A stretch of DNA of 64,000 nt, taken from assembly GCA_020404105.1 (NCBI GenBank), contig JADBWH010000083.1, forward strand, positions 1 to 64,000, written 5' to 3'. The notes beneath the pieces are model-generated. The model saw nothing but the letters and a program-made list of their open reading frames with translations, searched no databases and was not told the origin of the DNA. Positions 34,825 to 42,943 of the stretch are shown piece by piece (position 1 is the first letter of the stretch; the number at the start of each line of letters is the position of its first letter). This stretch comes from Pseudanabaena sp. M53BS1SP1A06MG. Its GTDB lineage: Bacteria; Cyanobacteriota; Cyanobacteriia; Pseudanabaenales; Pseudanabaenaceae. A program made the translations under genes and the position numbers.

Positions 34825-35985
34825 ATGCTGATTTGGATAAAAGATGAATCTATAGCGGATCTTACAACTGGCTCTAATCAAACTATCCTAGCTTTGGAGC
34901 ATTTAGCAACTGCTTATAGAGAAGGAAAACATATCATTGCAGGAAACAGAAATACACTTGAGACAATTGTTTCTAGTGACAATATTAATGATAAAACTAA
35001 GGCGGTTTATAATAGCCTAATTTCTAATGCAACTGAATTATGGAATATTCGGAATAAATTATCTGCCTATATTGAGGTAATAGGAAAAGAAATCAATGCA
35101 GAAATAGATACATCAACTGATAAATATATTATTAGATTACCAATTACCTTTTTTCGTGACTCATGTAATATACAAAAAACTTTACTTCTTTGCGAAAATT
35201 TAAGTGATGCGGAGTTTTACAGGTTTATTGGAACAGCTTATAAACATCATATTTCTGTAGAGAGGTATCTATCTATAGATTTTGAAGCCTTACTTGGTGG
35301 CGGAGGAACTACAGCCTCAGTGTATGAGCAGAAGTCTCGTGCTAAATCGGAAGAATCTAGATTATTACTTTGTCTACTTGATAGCGATAAATCAGCACCA
35401 AACTCTTCTCAAGGTAGTACGGCAAATAACGTAATCCGAATACATGAAAGATTCCTCAAACCAACGCTCAGATACTATGTCATTAATGCAAGAGAAATAG
35501 AAAATATTATTCCCTTTAAATATCTAGAAGAAGTTTTTGCTTTAAATAGAGAATATCTAGAATCAATTAAATCTATAGGTAACATTTTTTCTGATCCTAA
35601 TCTTGAAGAAGCATATCTATTCTTAGATATTAAAGAAGGTACTTTTTTTAACGAAATTATTCATAATGTAAAAAACCCTTTAGATAAGAATTTCTGGAAA
35701 CAAATATCTCGACTGATTCCGACCTGTGAAATGATATGTATTGACAATTGGATTTGCCATAAACCACCAGAAAAAAATCAGAAAAAATGCGCCTGTTTAG
35801 TCTCATCAGAATTGAGCAAATCTACTTTAGAGCAAGTTGTTGATTGGATAGAAAACAACAAAAAAGATAAGTTAGCACGAGAAGTTTGGACTAAATTATC
35901 AGTTAAACAAAAGGAGGAGTGGATGTCTTTAGGTTCACTTATCGTTAGTTGGTGTGCTACTTTATCCCGATCATTTTCTAGTTAA
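34825..35985 (+). CDS. TOPRIM-like effector partner (pair 1)
   Basis: The 386-residue protein is encoded with zero spacing after the ATPase gene. It matches no family I can name with certainty. The middle has a TOPRIM/DUF4435-like set of acidic motifs: TLLLCENLSDAEFYRFIG (E124), LLLCLLDSDKSAP (D186, D188) and YVINAREIENIIPFKYL (E224, E226), in the right order and spacing for a metal-dependent nuclease fold. The N-terminal 110 residues are a helical domain of unknown type and the C-terminus has a Cys pair (KKCAC). The ATPase partner and these motifs recall PARIS (AriA/AriB) or other split OLD systems, but the sizes and N-terminus differ. It also lacks HIP1 sites. Confidence 0.6.
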   Translation: MLIWIKDESIADLTTGSNQTILALEHLATAYREGKHIIAGNRNTLETIVSSDNINDKTKAVYNSLISNATELWNIRNKLSAYIEVIGKEINAEIDTSTDKYIIRLPITFFRDSCNIQKTLLLCENLSDAEFYRFIGTAYKHHISVERYLSIDFEALLGGGGTTASVYEQKSRAKSEESRLLLCLLDSDKSAPNSSQGSTANNVIRIHERFLKPTLRYYVINAREIENIIPFKYLEEVFALNREYLESIKSIGNIFSDPNLEEAYLFLDIKEGTFFNEIIHNVKNPLDKNFWKQISRLIPTCEMICIDNWICHKPPEKNQKKCACLVSSELSKSTLEQVVDWIENNKKDKLAREVWTKLSVKQKEEWMSLGSLIVSWCATLSRSFSS

Positions 35986-36004
35986 TTATCCTATTGAGAG
36001 AATC

Positions 36005-37330
36005 ATGTTACAAAAATTGAAGACCCAAAATTATAGAAATATACATATATTCAATGATATGTTTCTAGACAAATTAAATATATTCATCGGCTCAAACGGC
36101 TCTGGCAAAACAAACCTAATCGATCTAATCACATTTATCCGCGATGCCCTGACATTGCCAGACAGCGAAGCAATGGGCATTTCTAAACTAGATAAAGCCT
36201 ACTTTAGATCGCGCAAAGACTTTTTAGATAAATGGATGCGTCAAGATAAAAGAGGAATGATTAGATTCGAGTTTTATTTTGACTATCCCGAACTACATGA
36301 TCGATTTAGTTCAGAACCTAAAAAATTACTTTTACTATCTCTAGTACTATTCATCGACACAAAAGGTAATCCCCATCTTAGCTACGAATCATTAGCCTCC
36401 ATAAGTGAAAATCTTTTACTTACAGACCAACATTTTTTCTATTATCAATGTTTTGATCACTACAACGATCTTCAAAATCCACCCGACAAAGAGGGTGAAG
36501 TATTTGTCTTTACCGACAATCAGAAAAAGAATCTAGAACCAGTCAACATCAGCAAAATACCATCAGATAGACTGCTGCTAGAAAGCATTACCTCTGTACT
36601 AGAAACAACAGATATTGCACCGAGCAAAGCTCCCATCTATGCAATTCGTCGATTCTTAATAGAACGCATTTCCTCATGGCATTTTTACAACGCTAACGCA
36701 ATGAATATTCAAGCCATTAGAGAAGCTGAACCAAAAGCTGGACAAAGTGATATTTACGTCAGCCTATCAGGTGAAAATCTTGCCTTAGTCCTGCATAACC
36801 TTATTAACGACAGCATTGATTTTGAAGAAGAAATCAACCGAGCCGCAAAAGCCATCCGTCCAGACTCTCAGAAAATTAGAACAGCATTAACAGGCTTGTT
36901 ATCGCTTACCGTGCAATGGAAAGTATCAGGAATAGCCGAACCCTTTAGACTCGATGAGCTATCAGATGGAACCGTAAGAATGCTCTGTTGGGCGACAATA
37001 TTGCGATCGCACAAATTGCCCTCCCTCATCGTCATCGAAGAACCCGAAGTTGGCATTCATCCCGCTTGGCTAAAAGTTCTCGCTGAATGGATTAAATTAG
37101 CATCTGAGCGAACCCAAGTAATCATTACTACCCACAGCCCCGACTTACTCGACTGCTTCACAGATCGCCTCGAAAACGTCTACGTCTTTAACCAAAAACA
37201 AGGCGATCCCCATCATTTTGTCATCGATCGCCTATCACGCGATCGCTTTCAATCACTACTAGACGAAGGTTGGGAACTAGGCGACATCTATCGAGTTGGC
37301 GATCCCACATTAGGAGGTTGGCCGTGGTAG
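36005..37330 (+). CDS. AAA ATPase, RecF-like (pair 2, ATPase)
   Basis: The start at 36005 (MLQKLKTQNYRNIHIF), preceded by GAGAG, gives the classic N-terminus of AAA_21/RecF-type ATPases; the frame opens 17 codons earlier inside the previous gene. The 441-residue product has Walker A GSNGSGKTN, a regulatory middle region, the signature LSDGTVRMLCWATILRS, Walker B LIVIEEPEVGIHPAWLK and the end-motif VIITTHSPDLLDCF. It overlaps the next gene, which begins with GTG at 37324. Unlike pair 1, it contains HIP1 octamers, so it looks better adapted to this genome. It is a likely defence ATPase acting with its TOPRIM-like neighbour. Confidence 0.85.
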   Translation: MLQKLKTQNYRNIHIFNDMFLDKLNIFIGSNGSGKTNLIDLITFIRDALTLPDSEAMGISKLDKAYFRSRKDFLDKWMRQDKRGMIRFEFYFDYPELHDRFSSEPKKLLLLSLVLFIDTKGNPHLSYESLASISENLLLTDQHFFYYQCFDHYNDLQNPPDKEGEVFVFTDNQKKNLEPVNISKIPSDRLLLESITSVLETTDIAPSKAPIYAIRRFLIERISSWHFYNANAMNIQAIREAEPKAGQSDIYVSLSGENLALVLHNLINDSIDFEEEINRAAKAIRPDSQKIRTALTGLLSLTVQWKVSGIAEPFRLDELSDGTVRMLCWATILRSHKLPSLIVIEEPEVGIHPAWLKVLAEWIKLASERTQVIITTHSPDLLDCFTDRLENVYVFNQKQGDPHHFVIDRLSRDRFQSLLDEGWELGDIYRVGDPTLGGWPW

Positions 37331-38106
37331 TTTGGCTATTTGCAAGTGCAGGACATTCCGAAATTAGAGCGCTTCCCGAATTCCTAAACAAAAACTTTCC
37401 ACAACTTACTTTTGTACGGAAATTTCCCATTAGCCGCAAACCTGCCCCAAAATTACGCAGCGATCGCGTTCCCACTCTTGCCCATCAAGGAGCTTCAGGC
37501 TATGGCTTAGCTAAATGTATCACTCAAGTCCTCAAAGATACATTTTATAAGGGCGATGAGGTTTGCGATCTCATTCTAGTAATTGATGACTTAGATTGTT
37601 GCGATCGAGTTCAAAGAACGCAACTATTTATAGAATCAGTTGAAAGAGCGGTTACAGAATTACAAACATCGCACAGGTTTACAGTTGAGCAAATTGCAAA
37701 AATCACAGATACCCCTCGACATATAGCTTTTGCCGTTCCCGAAATTGAATCTTGGATCATTGCCGACTGGAACAATACCATCGCCAGTAACAGTTCTAAA
37801 TTTCGGACGAGAGAAGTAGTAATGAAGCGATACCTTCAAACCAAAGGTATCCCATGTGACAGCCCTGAATCCTTTGGAGAACTAGATCCCATAAAGCAAG
37901 CCTGTAAAGAAAAACTATCAGAAATCTTAATTGAATCTTCTCGGCTTAACTTTGAGCAAACTTCAGTATATGGATTGGAAATTTATTCAAAAGCTTTGGA
38001 TACGCCCGAAATGCTTCGCAACCTTGATATTCAGACTGTCAGTGCTAAATGCCCCTATTTCCGAAATTTATGCAATTATCTTAATGTGTTTAGTCAAAAT
38101 AGATGA
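37324..38106 (+). CDS. DUF4276-like (TOPRIM-fold) partner of pair 2
   Basis: The start is GTG 37324, placed six bases after a strong AGGAGG and overlapping the ATPase stop by 7 bp; upstream codons of the same frame lie within the ATPase gene. The 260-residue product shows DUF4276-type features: the metal-binding LILVIDDLDCCDR, and FAVPEIESWIIADW, typical of the family, which is often paired with AAA ATPases. TOPRIM-like folds of this sort cleave nucleic acid in OLD-related defence systems. Which nucleic acid this one attacks is unknown. The usual N-terminal EG motif is replaced by FASAGHSEIRAL. Confidence 0.7.
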   Translation: MVVWLFASAGHSEIRALPEFLNKNFPQLTFVRKFPISRKPAPKLRSDRVPTLAHQGASGYGLAKCITQVLKDTFYKGDEVCDLILVIDDLDCCDRVQRTQLFIESVERAVTELQTSHRFTVEQIAKITDTPRHIAFAVPEIESWIIADWNNTIASNSSKFRTREVVMKRYLQTKGIPCDSPESFGELDPIKQACKEKLSEILIESSRLNFEQTSVYGLEIYSKALDTPEMLRNLDIQTVSAKCPYFRNLCNYLNVFSQNR

Positions 38107-38115
38107 CGCTCGTTA

Positions 38116-38345
38116 GCGATCGCTGTTTGATGAGGGAAATAGGCGATCGGGTTTTGTGGGTGATGAGGGGAGATCGCTGTTTGATTTTAGGAAATAGGCG
38201 ATCATGTTTGGTGGACGGTGAGAGGCGATCGCTGTTGGAGATGAAAAATAGGCGATCAGGTTGTATGGGTGATGAGGGGCGATCGCTGTTTGATTGGGAA
38301 ATAGGCGATCAGGTTTGTGGTAGTGAATGGCGCTCGTTGTTTGAT
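38116..38345 (+). repeat. HIP1-based 54-bp repeat array A
   Basis: About four imperfect units, each with GCGATCGCTGTTTGAT, then AAATAGGCGATCGGG and a GTGGGTGATGAGG segment. It lies between pair 2 and the convergent BrnT/BrnA genes. The frames that cross it are repeat-derived and are not called as genes. The last unit is worn (GGCGCTCGTTGTTTG). Confidence 0.85.
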
Positions 38346-38346
38346 T

Positions 38347-38634
38347 TTAAACAACCTCACTCAAAGCGTTACGAATCACCTCATCACTTACACCATGACG
38401 CTTTAAACTCTCAATAAATATAGAAACAGAGTCTCCATCCAGTCTCTCAAGATCAGCCCGAAGCCCCTGCCCAATATAAGCACGAACTAAAGGCTGATAT
38501 CCAGAAAATCCTAATAATGGTGCAACTTTTTTCAAATCTTCAATTACATCTTCAGGAATACGGATTGTCACCGTTGCCATCGGACGATTTCGATCCAATC
38601 GTTTTTTTAAAGCTTCAGTTTTCATAATATTCAT
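38347..38634 (-). CDS. brnA: BrnA-like antitoxin (ribbon-helix-helix)
   Basis: A 95-residue protein has RNRPMATVTIRIPEDVIEDLKKVAPLLGFSGYQPLVRAYIGQGL, a CopG/RHH-type DNA-binding core of the BrnA/CopG antitoxin type, and a helical tail. It is the second gene of a minus-strand unit. Its start overlaps the stop of the BrnT-like gene by 20 bp, the usual toxin-first order of brnTA. BrnA binds BrnT and represses the operon. The start may be internal at MATVTIR. Confidence 0.75.
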   Translation of the reverse strand: MNIMKTEALKKRLDRNRPMATVTIRIPEDVIEDLKKVAPLLGFSGYQPLVRAYIGQGLRADLERLDGDSVSIFIESLKRHGVSDEVIRNALSEVV

Positions 38635-38929
38635 GCTCCTTGCGTGTTGCTTTTCTTGCAGAAATAATCCGAACTAAATCGTTCTCCCGTTCAACATAAA
38701 CAACGTAAAGAAGATTCCATCGTTTATCTAAGCCAATCACAGCGTCTCTCTCTTCATCATTACGACTTGCATCAACTACCACTAAAAATGGATCAAAAAA
38801 GGCTTCAGTAGCTTGCTGAAATGTCACACCATCATGATTAATAGGATTAATTCGAGCCTTCTCCTCATTCCAAACAAATTTAATCCCGTTCAGTACAAAA
38901 TGCACGTCCATACCATATATTTTAGCCAA
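38615..38929 (-). CDS. brnT: BrnT-like toxin
   Basis: A 104-residue RelE-fold RNase of the BrnT family: VWNEEKARINPINHDGVTFQQATEAFFDPF, then RNDEERDAVIGLDKRWNLLYVVYVER and VRIISARKATRKEHEYYEN. These are the conserved segments, and the RxxS(A)RxA(T)..E..YYEN end is especially typical. It would cleave mRNA in the cytoplasm when the BrnA partner is degraded. The start could be ATG 38929 or the methionine six codons later; both precede the conserved part. Confidence 0.85.
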   Translation of the reverse strand: MAKIYGMDVHFVLNGIKFVWNEEKARINPINHDGVTFQQATEAFFDPFLVVVDASRNDEERDAVIGLDKRWNLLYVVYVERENDLVRIISARKATRKEHEYYEN

Positions 38930-38979
38930 AGCGTATTTACGTTGTCAATACAAGTTCATCCCAAAATTCTGTGCTGCAG

Positions 38980-39155
38980 GCGATCGCTCTTTGATTTGAG
39001 GGAATAGGCGATCGGGTTTTGGGGGTGATGAAGGGGCGATCGCTGTTTTGATGATGAAGGAATAGGCGATCGGATTTTGTGGGTGTTGAGGGGCGATCAT
39101 TGTTTGATTTTGGGAGAATAGGCGATCGGGTTTTGTGGGTGGTGTGGGGCGATCA
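38980..39155 (+). repeat. HIP1-based repeat array B
   Basis: Three units with GCGATCGCTSTTTGAT and ATAGGCGATCGGGTTTTG, in the same direction as array A although the genes on its left are on the minus strand. It ends about 50 bp before the DUF3782-like gene. Confidence 0.85.
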
Positions 39156-39203
39156 GTTTTACCTCAATGTTAAAATCAGAGTGGCATTATTATCTACAAG
39201 CCA

Positions 39204-39761
39204 ATGACTGAACAAATTACAATTCAAGACATTTATGCACTATTCCGCGAAAGCGAACAGCAACGCCAAGAATATCAGCGTATCGCCGAACAGGAAATGG
39301 CAGATCTTCGTAAAATTGTTGCCCAAACCAATAAACAAGTAGGAGGATTAACTAGTCGATGGGGAGAATTTGTAGAGAACTTAATCAAACCCGCCGCCGC
39401 AAAATTGTTTAAAGAACAAGGCATAGATGTGCATCACACTGCCTTACGAGTTGATGCACAAGATGAAAAAGGTTCCATTGAAATCGATATTCTTGTAGAA
39501 AACACTAATGAAGTCGTAGCGATCGAAGTGAAATCTCATTTGGAAGTCCGAGATATAAAACGTTTTTTGCAAACACTAGAACGATTTAAAGAAGCATTTC
39601 CCAAATATCAAAACTACAAACTCTATGGAGCCGTAGCAGGAATAAAAATAGATGAAAGATCAGATCTCTTTGCAACACAGGAAGGACTATTTGTAATCGC
39701 CCCCGCAGGAGATTCAGTCATTATTGCCAACAGCCAAATTCTTGAACCAAGAATTTGGTAG
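39204..39761 (+). CDS. DUF3782-like protein with PD-(D/E)XK nuclease core
   Basis: A 185-residue protein begins with a helical coiled-coil region (FRESEQQRQEYQRIAEQEMADLRKIVAQT), then LTSRWGEFVENLIKPAAAKLF. The nuclease-like core reads KGSIEIDILVENTNEVVAIEVKSHLEVRDIKRFLQTL. The D..(about 12)..ExK pattern is that of PD-(D/E)XK enzymes; this group is usually annotated DUF3782 or a Holliday-junction-resolvase-like domain. It is common in cyanobacteria, often beside toxin-antitoxin genes. Its biological role is unknown. It stands alone between arrays B and C. Confidence 0.75.
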   Translation: MTEQITIQDIYALFRESEQQRQEYQRIAEQEMADLRKIVAQTNKQVGGLTSRWGEFVENLIKPAAAKLFKEQGIDVHHTALRVDAQDEKGSIEIDILVENTNEVVAIEVKSHLEVRDIKRFLQTLERFKEAFPKYQNYKLYGAVAGIKIDERSDLFATQEGLFVIAPAGDSVIIANSQILEPRIW

Positions 39762-39782
39762 TTCAATTACTTTTATCAAATA

Positions 39783-40054
39783 GCGATCGCTGTTTGATTG
39801 AGGGAAAAGGCGATCGGGTTTTATGGGTAGTGAGGGTGTTTGATGTGGGGAATAGGCGATCGGGTATTGGGTGATGAGGGTGCGATCGCTGTTTTGTTAT
39901 TGGGAAATAGGCGATCGGGTTTTGTGGGTGTTGCGGAGCGATCGCTGTTTGATTTTGGAATTTAGGCGATCGGGTTTATGGGTGTTCGGAGGGGCGATCG
40001 CTGTTTGGTGATGAGGGAAAGGCGATCGGGTTTTGTGAGTGTGAGTGGCGATCA
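39783..40054 (+). repeat. HIP1-based repeat array C
   Basis: Five units in 272 bp, with the same order of blocks as in arrays A and B. Each GCGATCGCTGTTTGAT is followed after about 20 bp by GGCGATCGGG. One unit has lost its first half. It lies between the nuclease-like gene and the PBECR-like gene. Confidence 0.85.
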
Positions 40055-40136
40055 CTATATTTTTATGAAATTTGATAATTTTGCGATCGCTAAAGACGCT
40101 AAATTTAGCAAAGCAGCCTAATTTTTAGCTTAGATA

Positions 40137-40448
40137 ATGGAAATACTTACCGACTACCAAAATCGCCAAATTAGGCTAACCGAAGAACGCTTACAACACA
40201 TTCTCGATCATCCAGAAATGGTAGATATGAGATCCCAACTAGAAATAGTGCTACAAACCCCTGAAGTTGTAAGACAATCAAGATCGGATAGTAAAGTGTA
40301 CTTGTATTATCGTTTTTACGAACAAACAATAGTTGGGGCAAAATGGTTATGTGTTGTAATAAAAGATAACTCTAACGATGCCTTTGTAATTACAGCATAT
40401 CTTACAGACAAACTAAAACAAGGATTAGAACTATGGCGCAATTTGTAA
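40137..40448 (+). CDS. PBECR/BECR-fold nuclease-like protein
   Basis: A 103-residue protein: ILTDYQNRQIRLTEERLQHILDHPEM, then LQTPEVVRQSRSDSKVYLYYRFY and KWLCVVIKDNSNDAFVITAYLTDKL. The pattern (T/R)xERxxHIxxHPE ... YYRxY ... AYLTD is that of small cyanobacterial proteins related to the phage-derived Barnase-EndoU-ColicinE5/D-RelE fold. It overlaps the following DUF2283 gene by 16 bp, so the two act together. They form a likely toxin-antitoxin pair, with this one as RNase; that is an inference. The exact family call is moderately certain. Confidence 0.65.
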   Translation: MEILTDYQNRQIRLTEERLQHILDHPEMVDMRSQLEIVLQTPEVVRQSRSDSKVYLYYRFYEQTIVGAKWLCVVIKDNSNDAFVITAYLTDKLKQGLELWRNL

Positions 40449-40648
40449 AGATTTGGTTCGATCCAGAAGCTGACTTTCTAGAAGTTCGCTTCTCAGATGA
40501 ATTGGGCTATATGCGAGAAACCGAAAACGACGACCTAATGGAGCGAGTAAATATTAATGGTCAAGTAATTGGCTTTTCTATTTTTCAAGTCAGCACACTT
40601 CCCAAAGACAAGCCATTATTTGCTCAATTGGCAGCAGTTTCTAGTTAA
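40433..40648 (+). CDS. DUF2283 family protein, partner of the PBECR-like gene
   Basis: A 71-residue protein: VKIWFDPEADFLEVRFSDELGYMRETENDDLMERVNINGQVIGFSIF. That is the DUF2283 form with the xYDxxxDxLxIxF-like strand. DUF2283 proteins commonly sit next to small nucleases and are suspected antitoxins. It starts inside the end of the upstream gene, supporting translational coupling. Confidence 0.8.
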   Translation: MAQFVKIWFDPEADFLEVRFSDELGYMRETENDDLMERVNINGQVIGFSIFQVSTLPKDKPLFAQLAAVSS

Positions 40649-40660
40649 TCACTAATATGG

Positions 40661-40778
40661 GCGATCGCTGTTTGATGTGGGGAATAGGTGATCGGGTTTT
40701 GTGGGTGGTGAGTGTGCGATCGCTTTTTGATTTGAGATTTAGGCGATCGGGTTGTATGGGTGATGAGGGGCGATCGCT
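40661..40778 (+). repeat. HIP1-based repeat array D
   Basis: Two full units and a closing HIP1 site. The second unit, with GATTTAGGCGATCGGGTTGT and ATGGGTGATGAGG, is nearly identical to the last unit of array E, and both stand directly before an antitoxin gene. Confidence 0.85.
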
Positions 40779-40848
40779 TGACTGGATATCGTACAATCTT
40801 AAATAACTTGAAATTGACTAAAATAACAATAGTCACTCAAAACACATT

Positions 40849-41109
40849 ATGCCTAATTATTTGACTGTTGCTGAAGCTCAGCAACAATTACCAGCGCTAT
40901 CTAAGAACCTCAAAGATCCAGCGATTATCACGCAAGACGGTAAACCTGTAATTGTTGCTTTGAGTATGCAACAGTTCGCTTCCTTGGTGGAAACAATGGA
41001 GATTTTAAGCGATCGCGAGTTTATGGCAGATTTGAGAGAAGGTATTCGACAAGCAAATTTAGGACAAACGGTTAGTTTAGAAGCCTTGAAATTAGAGTTG
41101 GGTTTCTAA
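40849..41109 (+). CDS. Phd/YefM-type antitoxin
   Basis: An 86-residue protein: MPNYLTVAEAQQQLPALSKNLKD, then ITQDGKPVIVALSMQQFASLVETMEIL. This is the Phd/YefM fold, whose N-terminal part binds its own promoter and whose C-terminal part (LREGIRQANLGQTVSLEALK) covers the toxin. The RelE-type gene starts 8 bp after its stop. A decayed copy of this gene with its leader lies at 44253-44417. Confidence 0.88.
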   Translation: MPNYLTVAEAQQQLPALSKNLKDPAIITQDGKPVIVALSMQQFASLVETMEILSDREFMADLREGIRQANLGQTVSLEALKLELGF

Positions 41110-41116
41110 TACTGCT

Positions 41117-41452
41117 ATGGAATATAGGATTATTTTTTCTGTTCAAGCGCAGAAGCTGTTTACTGCAATCAAGGATCGGCGCGAACAAAGCGTGATTTTG
41201 AGAAGGATTGAGAAACTCAAGGATGAACCAGAAAAACAAGGTAAGGCTTTATCTGAAGAACTATTGGGCTATCGTAGTATTCGGTCTGTGGGACAGCGTT
41301 ATCGGATTATTTATCGAATTGAACAAGATCGAGTAGTGGTAGTTATCGTGGGTGTGGGAAGACGTAAGGAAGGTGATAAACGAGATGTCTATGCTGTTAC
41401 ACAAGATTTGATTTCAGATCTAGAAATCGATTTAGAAGATGACGAATACTGA
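41117..41452 (+). CDS. RelE/ParE superfamily toxin
   Basis: A 111-residue toxin: MEYRIIFSVQAQKLFTAIKDRREQSVILRRIEKLKDEPEKQGKALSEEL, then YRSIRSVGQRYRIIYRIEQDRVVVVIVGVGRRKEGDKRDVY. This has the RelE fold and the R..Y RIIY core of mRNA-interfering toxins, with an extended C-terminus of about 20 residues. It is the second gene of a module with the Phd-type antitoxin. Nothing in it looks broken. Confidence 0.88.
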   Translation: MEYRIIFSVQAQKLFTAIKDRREQSVILRRIEKLKDEPEKQGKALSEELLGYRSIRSVGQRYRIIYRIEQDRVVVVIVGVGRRKEGDKRDVYAVTQDLISDLEIDLEDDEY

Positions 41453-41458
41453 TATGGT

Positions 41459-41791
41459 TATCGCTGTTTGATTTGAGAGAATAGGCGATCGGGTTTATGG
41501 TGATGAGGGGTGATCGCTGTTTTGGTTGAGGGAATAAGCGATCGGGTTTTGTGGGTGATGAAGTGGCGATCGCTGTTTGATTTGGGAAATAGGCGATCGG
41601 GTTTTACTGGTAGTGAGGGGCGATCGCTGTTTGATTTTGGGAAATAGGCGATCGGGTTTTGTGGGTGATGATGGGGCGATCGCTGTTTGATGTTGTGGGA
41701 ATAGGCGATCGGGTTTGCGGGTGTTGAGAGTGCGATCGCTTTTTGGTTTGAGATTTAGGCGATCGGGTTGTATGGGTGATGAGGGGCGATC
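41459..41791 (+). repeat. HIP1-based repeat array E
   Basis: Six units. GCGATCGC starts at 41566, 41620, 41676 and 41732, giving a period of 54-56 bp. This is the clearest place to see the period. The first unit is truncated directly at the RelE-type stop codon. Confidence 0.9.
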
Positions 41792-41832
41792 AGTTATAAT
41801 TATGATTAATCAAGTAAGTTATATTGACTGCT

Positions 41833-42039
41833 ATGACTAACGCATTACAATACATCTGTGATTCAGAAGGGCAAACGGTTTCTGTAGTTGTCCCCATTTC
41901 CTTTTGGCAAGAACTAATGGCAGAGAGAGAAACAGCCTATTTACTCAGTAGTCCAGCCATGAAAGAAAGACTGCTTGCAGCCAGAAAACGTCAAGATGGA
42001 ATCTCTTTGGATTCAGCCTGTGAAAAACTTGGAATTTGA
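41833..42039 (+). CDS. YefM-like antitoxin of a YoeB-type module
   Basis: A 68-residue protein (ATG 41833; a TTG three codons earlier is a weaker alternative): MTNALQYICDSEGQTVSVVVPISFWQELMAERETAYLLSSPAMKERLLAARKR. The LLSSPAMKERLL segment is the toxin-binding part shared by YefM relatives. It overlaps the YoeB-type toxin gene by 20 bp. Confidence 0.8.
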   Translation: MTNALQYICDSEGQTVSVVVPISFWQELMAERETAYLLSSPAMKERLLAARKRQDGISLDSACEKLGI

Positions 42040-42277
42040 TGCAGATGCTTTTGAGGACTTAGCTTGGTGGATTGAAAATGATCGGAAAAAAGCATTAAAA
42101 ATTATCAAACTGATTCGTGAAGTTCAACGTAATCCATTTGAAGGCACAGGACAACCTGAATCATTAAAACACGATCTATCTGGTTGTTGGTCGCGCCGTA
42201 TTGATCAAGAACATCGTCTAGTTTATGAAGTCTTAGACGATAAAATCAGAATTCTCGCCTGCCGCTTTCACTACTAA
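42020..42277 (+). CDS. YoeB/Txe-type toxin
   Basis: The start chosen is GTG 42020 (VKNLEFDADAFEDLAWWIENDRKKALKIIKLI), which gives 85 residues, the normal YoeB length. Conserved blocks are FDADAFEDLAWW, EVQRNPFEGTGQPESLKHDLSGCWSRRIDQEHRLVYEV and the terminal LACRFHY, ending in the catalytic H and Y. YoeB cleaves mRNA on the ribosome. It appears intact. Confidence 0.9.
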   Translation: MKNLEFDADAFEDLAWWIENDRKKALKIIKLIREVQRNPFEGTGQPESLKHDLSGCWSRRIDQEHRLVYEVLDDKIRILACRFHY

Positions 42278-42282
42278 ATTAT

Positions 42283-42662
42283 TGTTGCTTGATGTGGGAA
42301 ATATGCGATCGGGTTTTATGGGTGGTGAGGTGCGATCGCTGTTTGACGGGGAAATGGGCGATCGGGTGTTGTGGGTGTTGTGGGGCGATGCTGTTTGATG
42401 TGGAGATTTAGGAGATCGGGTTTTGTGCGTGATGAGAGGTGATCGCTGTTGGATTTGAGATTTAGGAGATCGGGTTTTGGTTTGGGGATGGGCATCGCTG
42501 TTGGATTTGAGGGAATAGGCGCTCAGTTTTGTGGGTGGCGAGGGACGATCGCTGTTTGATGTTGAGGGAATTGGCGATCGGGCTTTGTGGGTGGTGAAGA
42601 GGCGATCGATGTTTAATTTGAGGAAATAGGCGATCGGGTCTTGGTGGTGTGTGGCGATCGCT
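42283..42662 (+). repeat. HIP1-based repeat array F
   Basis: This is the largest array, with about seven units in 380 bp and more drift than the others; forms such as GGAGATCGGG and GGCGCTCAG appear. A minus-strand frame of 69 codons runs through it because the period is close to 18 codons. That frame is an artefact of the repeat. Confidence 0.85.
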
Positions 42663-42724
42663 ATCCAACAATGTATCAGATATGCTAGAAATGTAGCTGT
42701 AGACTATAAACTTTACTAAGACTT

Positions 42725-42943
42725 ATGGATACTCACCAAGAAACCGAATATGTCCTGAGCAGCCCGCTCTTAATGCAACAGATCAGGAAGTTCAAACATA
42801 ATTCTAAAAAATCGAACCCTAGCCAAGCAAATCTCTCTCTCGATTTCGACTACATCCTAAAAAATCCAGAACTAATTACACAAATTCAATTACTAATAGA
42901 AGCCCACAAACAGAAGCATCATGCGCTCAGTCGTATTTCATGA
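42725..42943 (+). CDS. Antitoxin-like partner of a second YoeB-type toxin
   Basis: A 72-residue protein: MDTHQETEYVLSSPLLMQQIRKF, then LDFDYILKNPELITQIQLLIEA. It lacks the N-terminal DNA-binding half of YefM but keeps the toxin-binding YxLSSPxxMxxI motif of the antitoxin at 41833. It overlaps the toxin gene by 23 bp. This shortened form suggests an antitoxin that neutralises without repressing. Confidence 0.7.
   Translation: MDTHQETEYVLSSPLLMQQIRKFKHNSKKSNPSQANLSLDFDYILKNPELITQIQLLIEAHKQKHHALSRIS

Noticed and set aside
34825-35985. Naming the pair 1 partner as AriB (PARIS)
   Set aside because: Only the order of acidic motifs agrees. The helical N-terminus and the C-terminal Cys motif are not part of what I know of AriB, and I cannot run a profile search.
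42462-42671. Frames inside the HIP1 arrays as genes (also 38103-38417, 40645-40836, 48001-48246)
   Set aside because: They stay open only because the ~54-bp period equals about 18 codons. The peptides are repetitive (RSPLxTHKTRSP-like) with no ribosome site, and one overlaps real genes.
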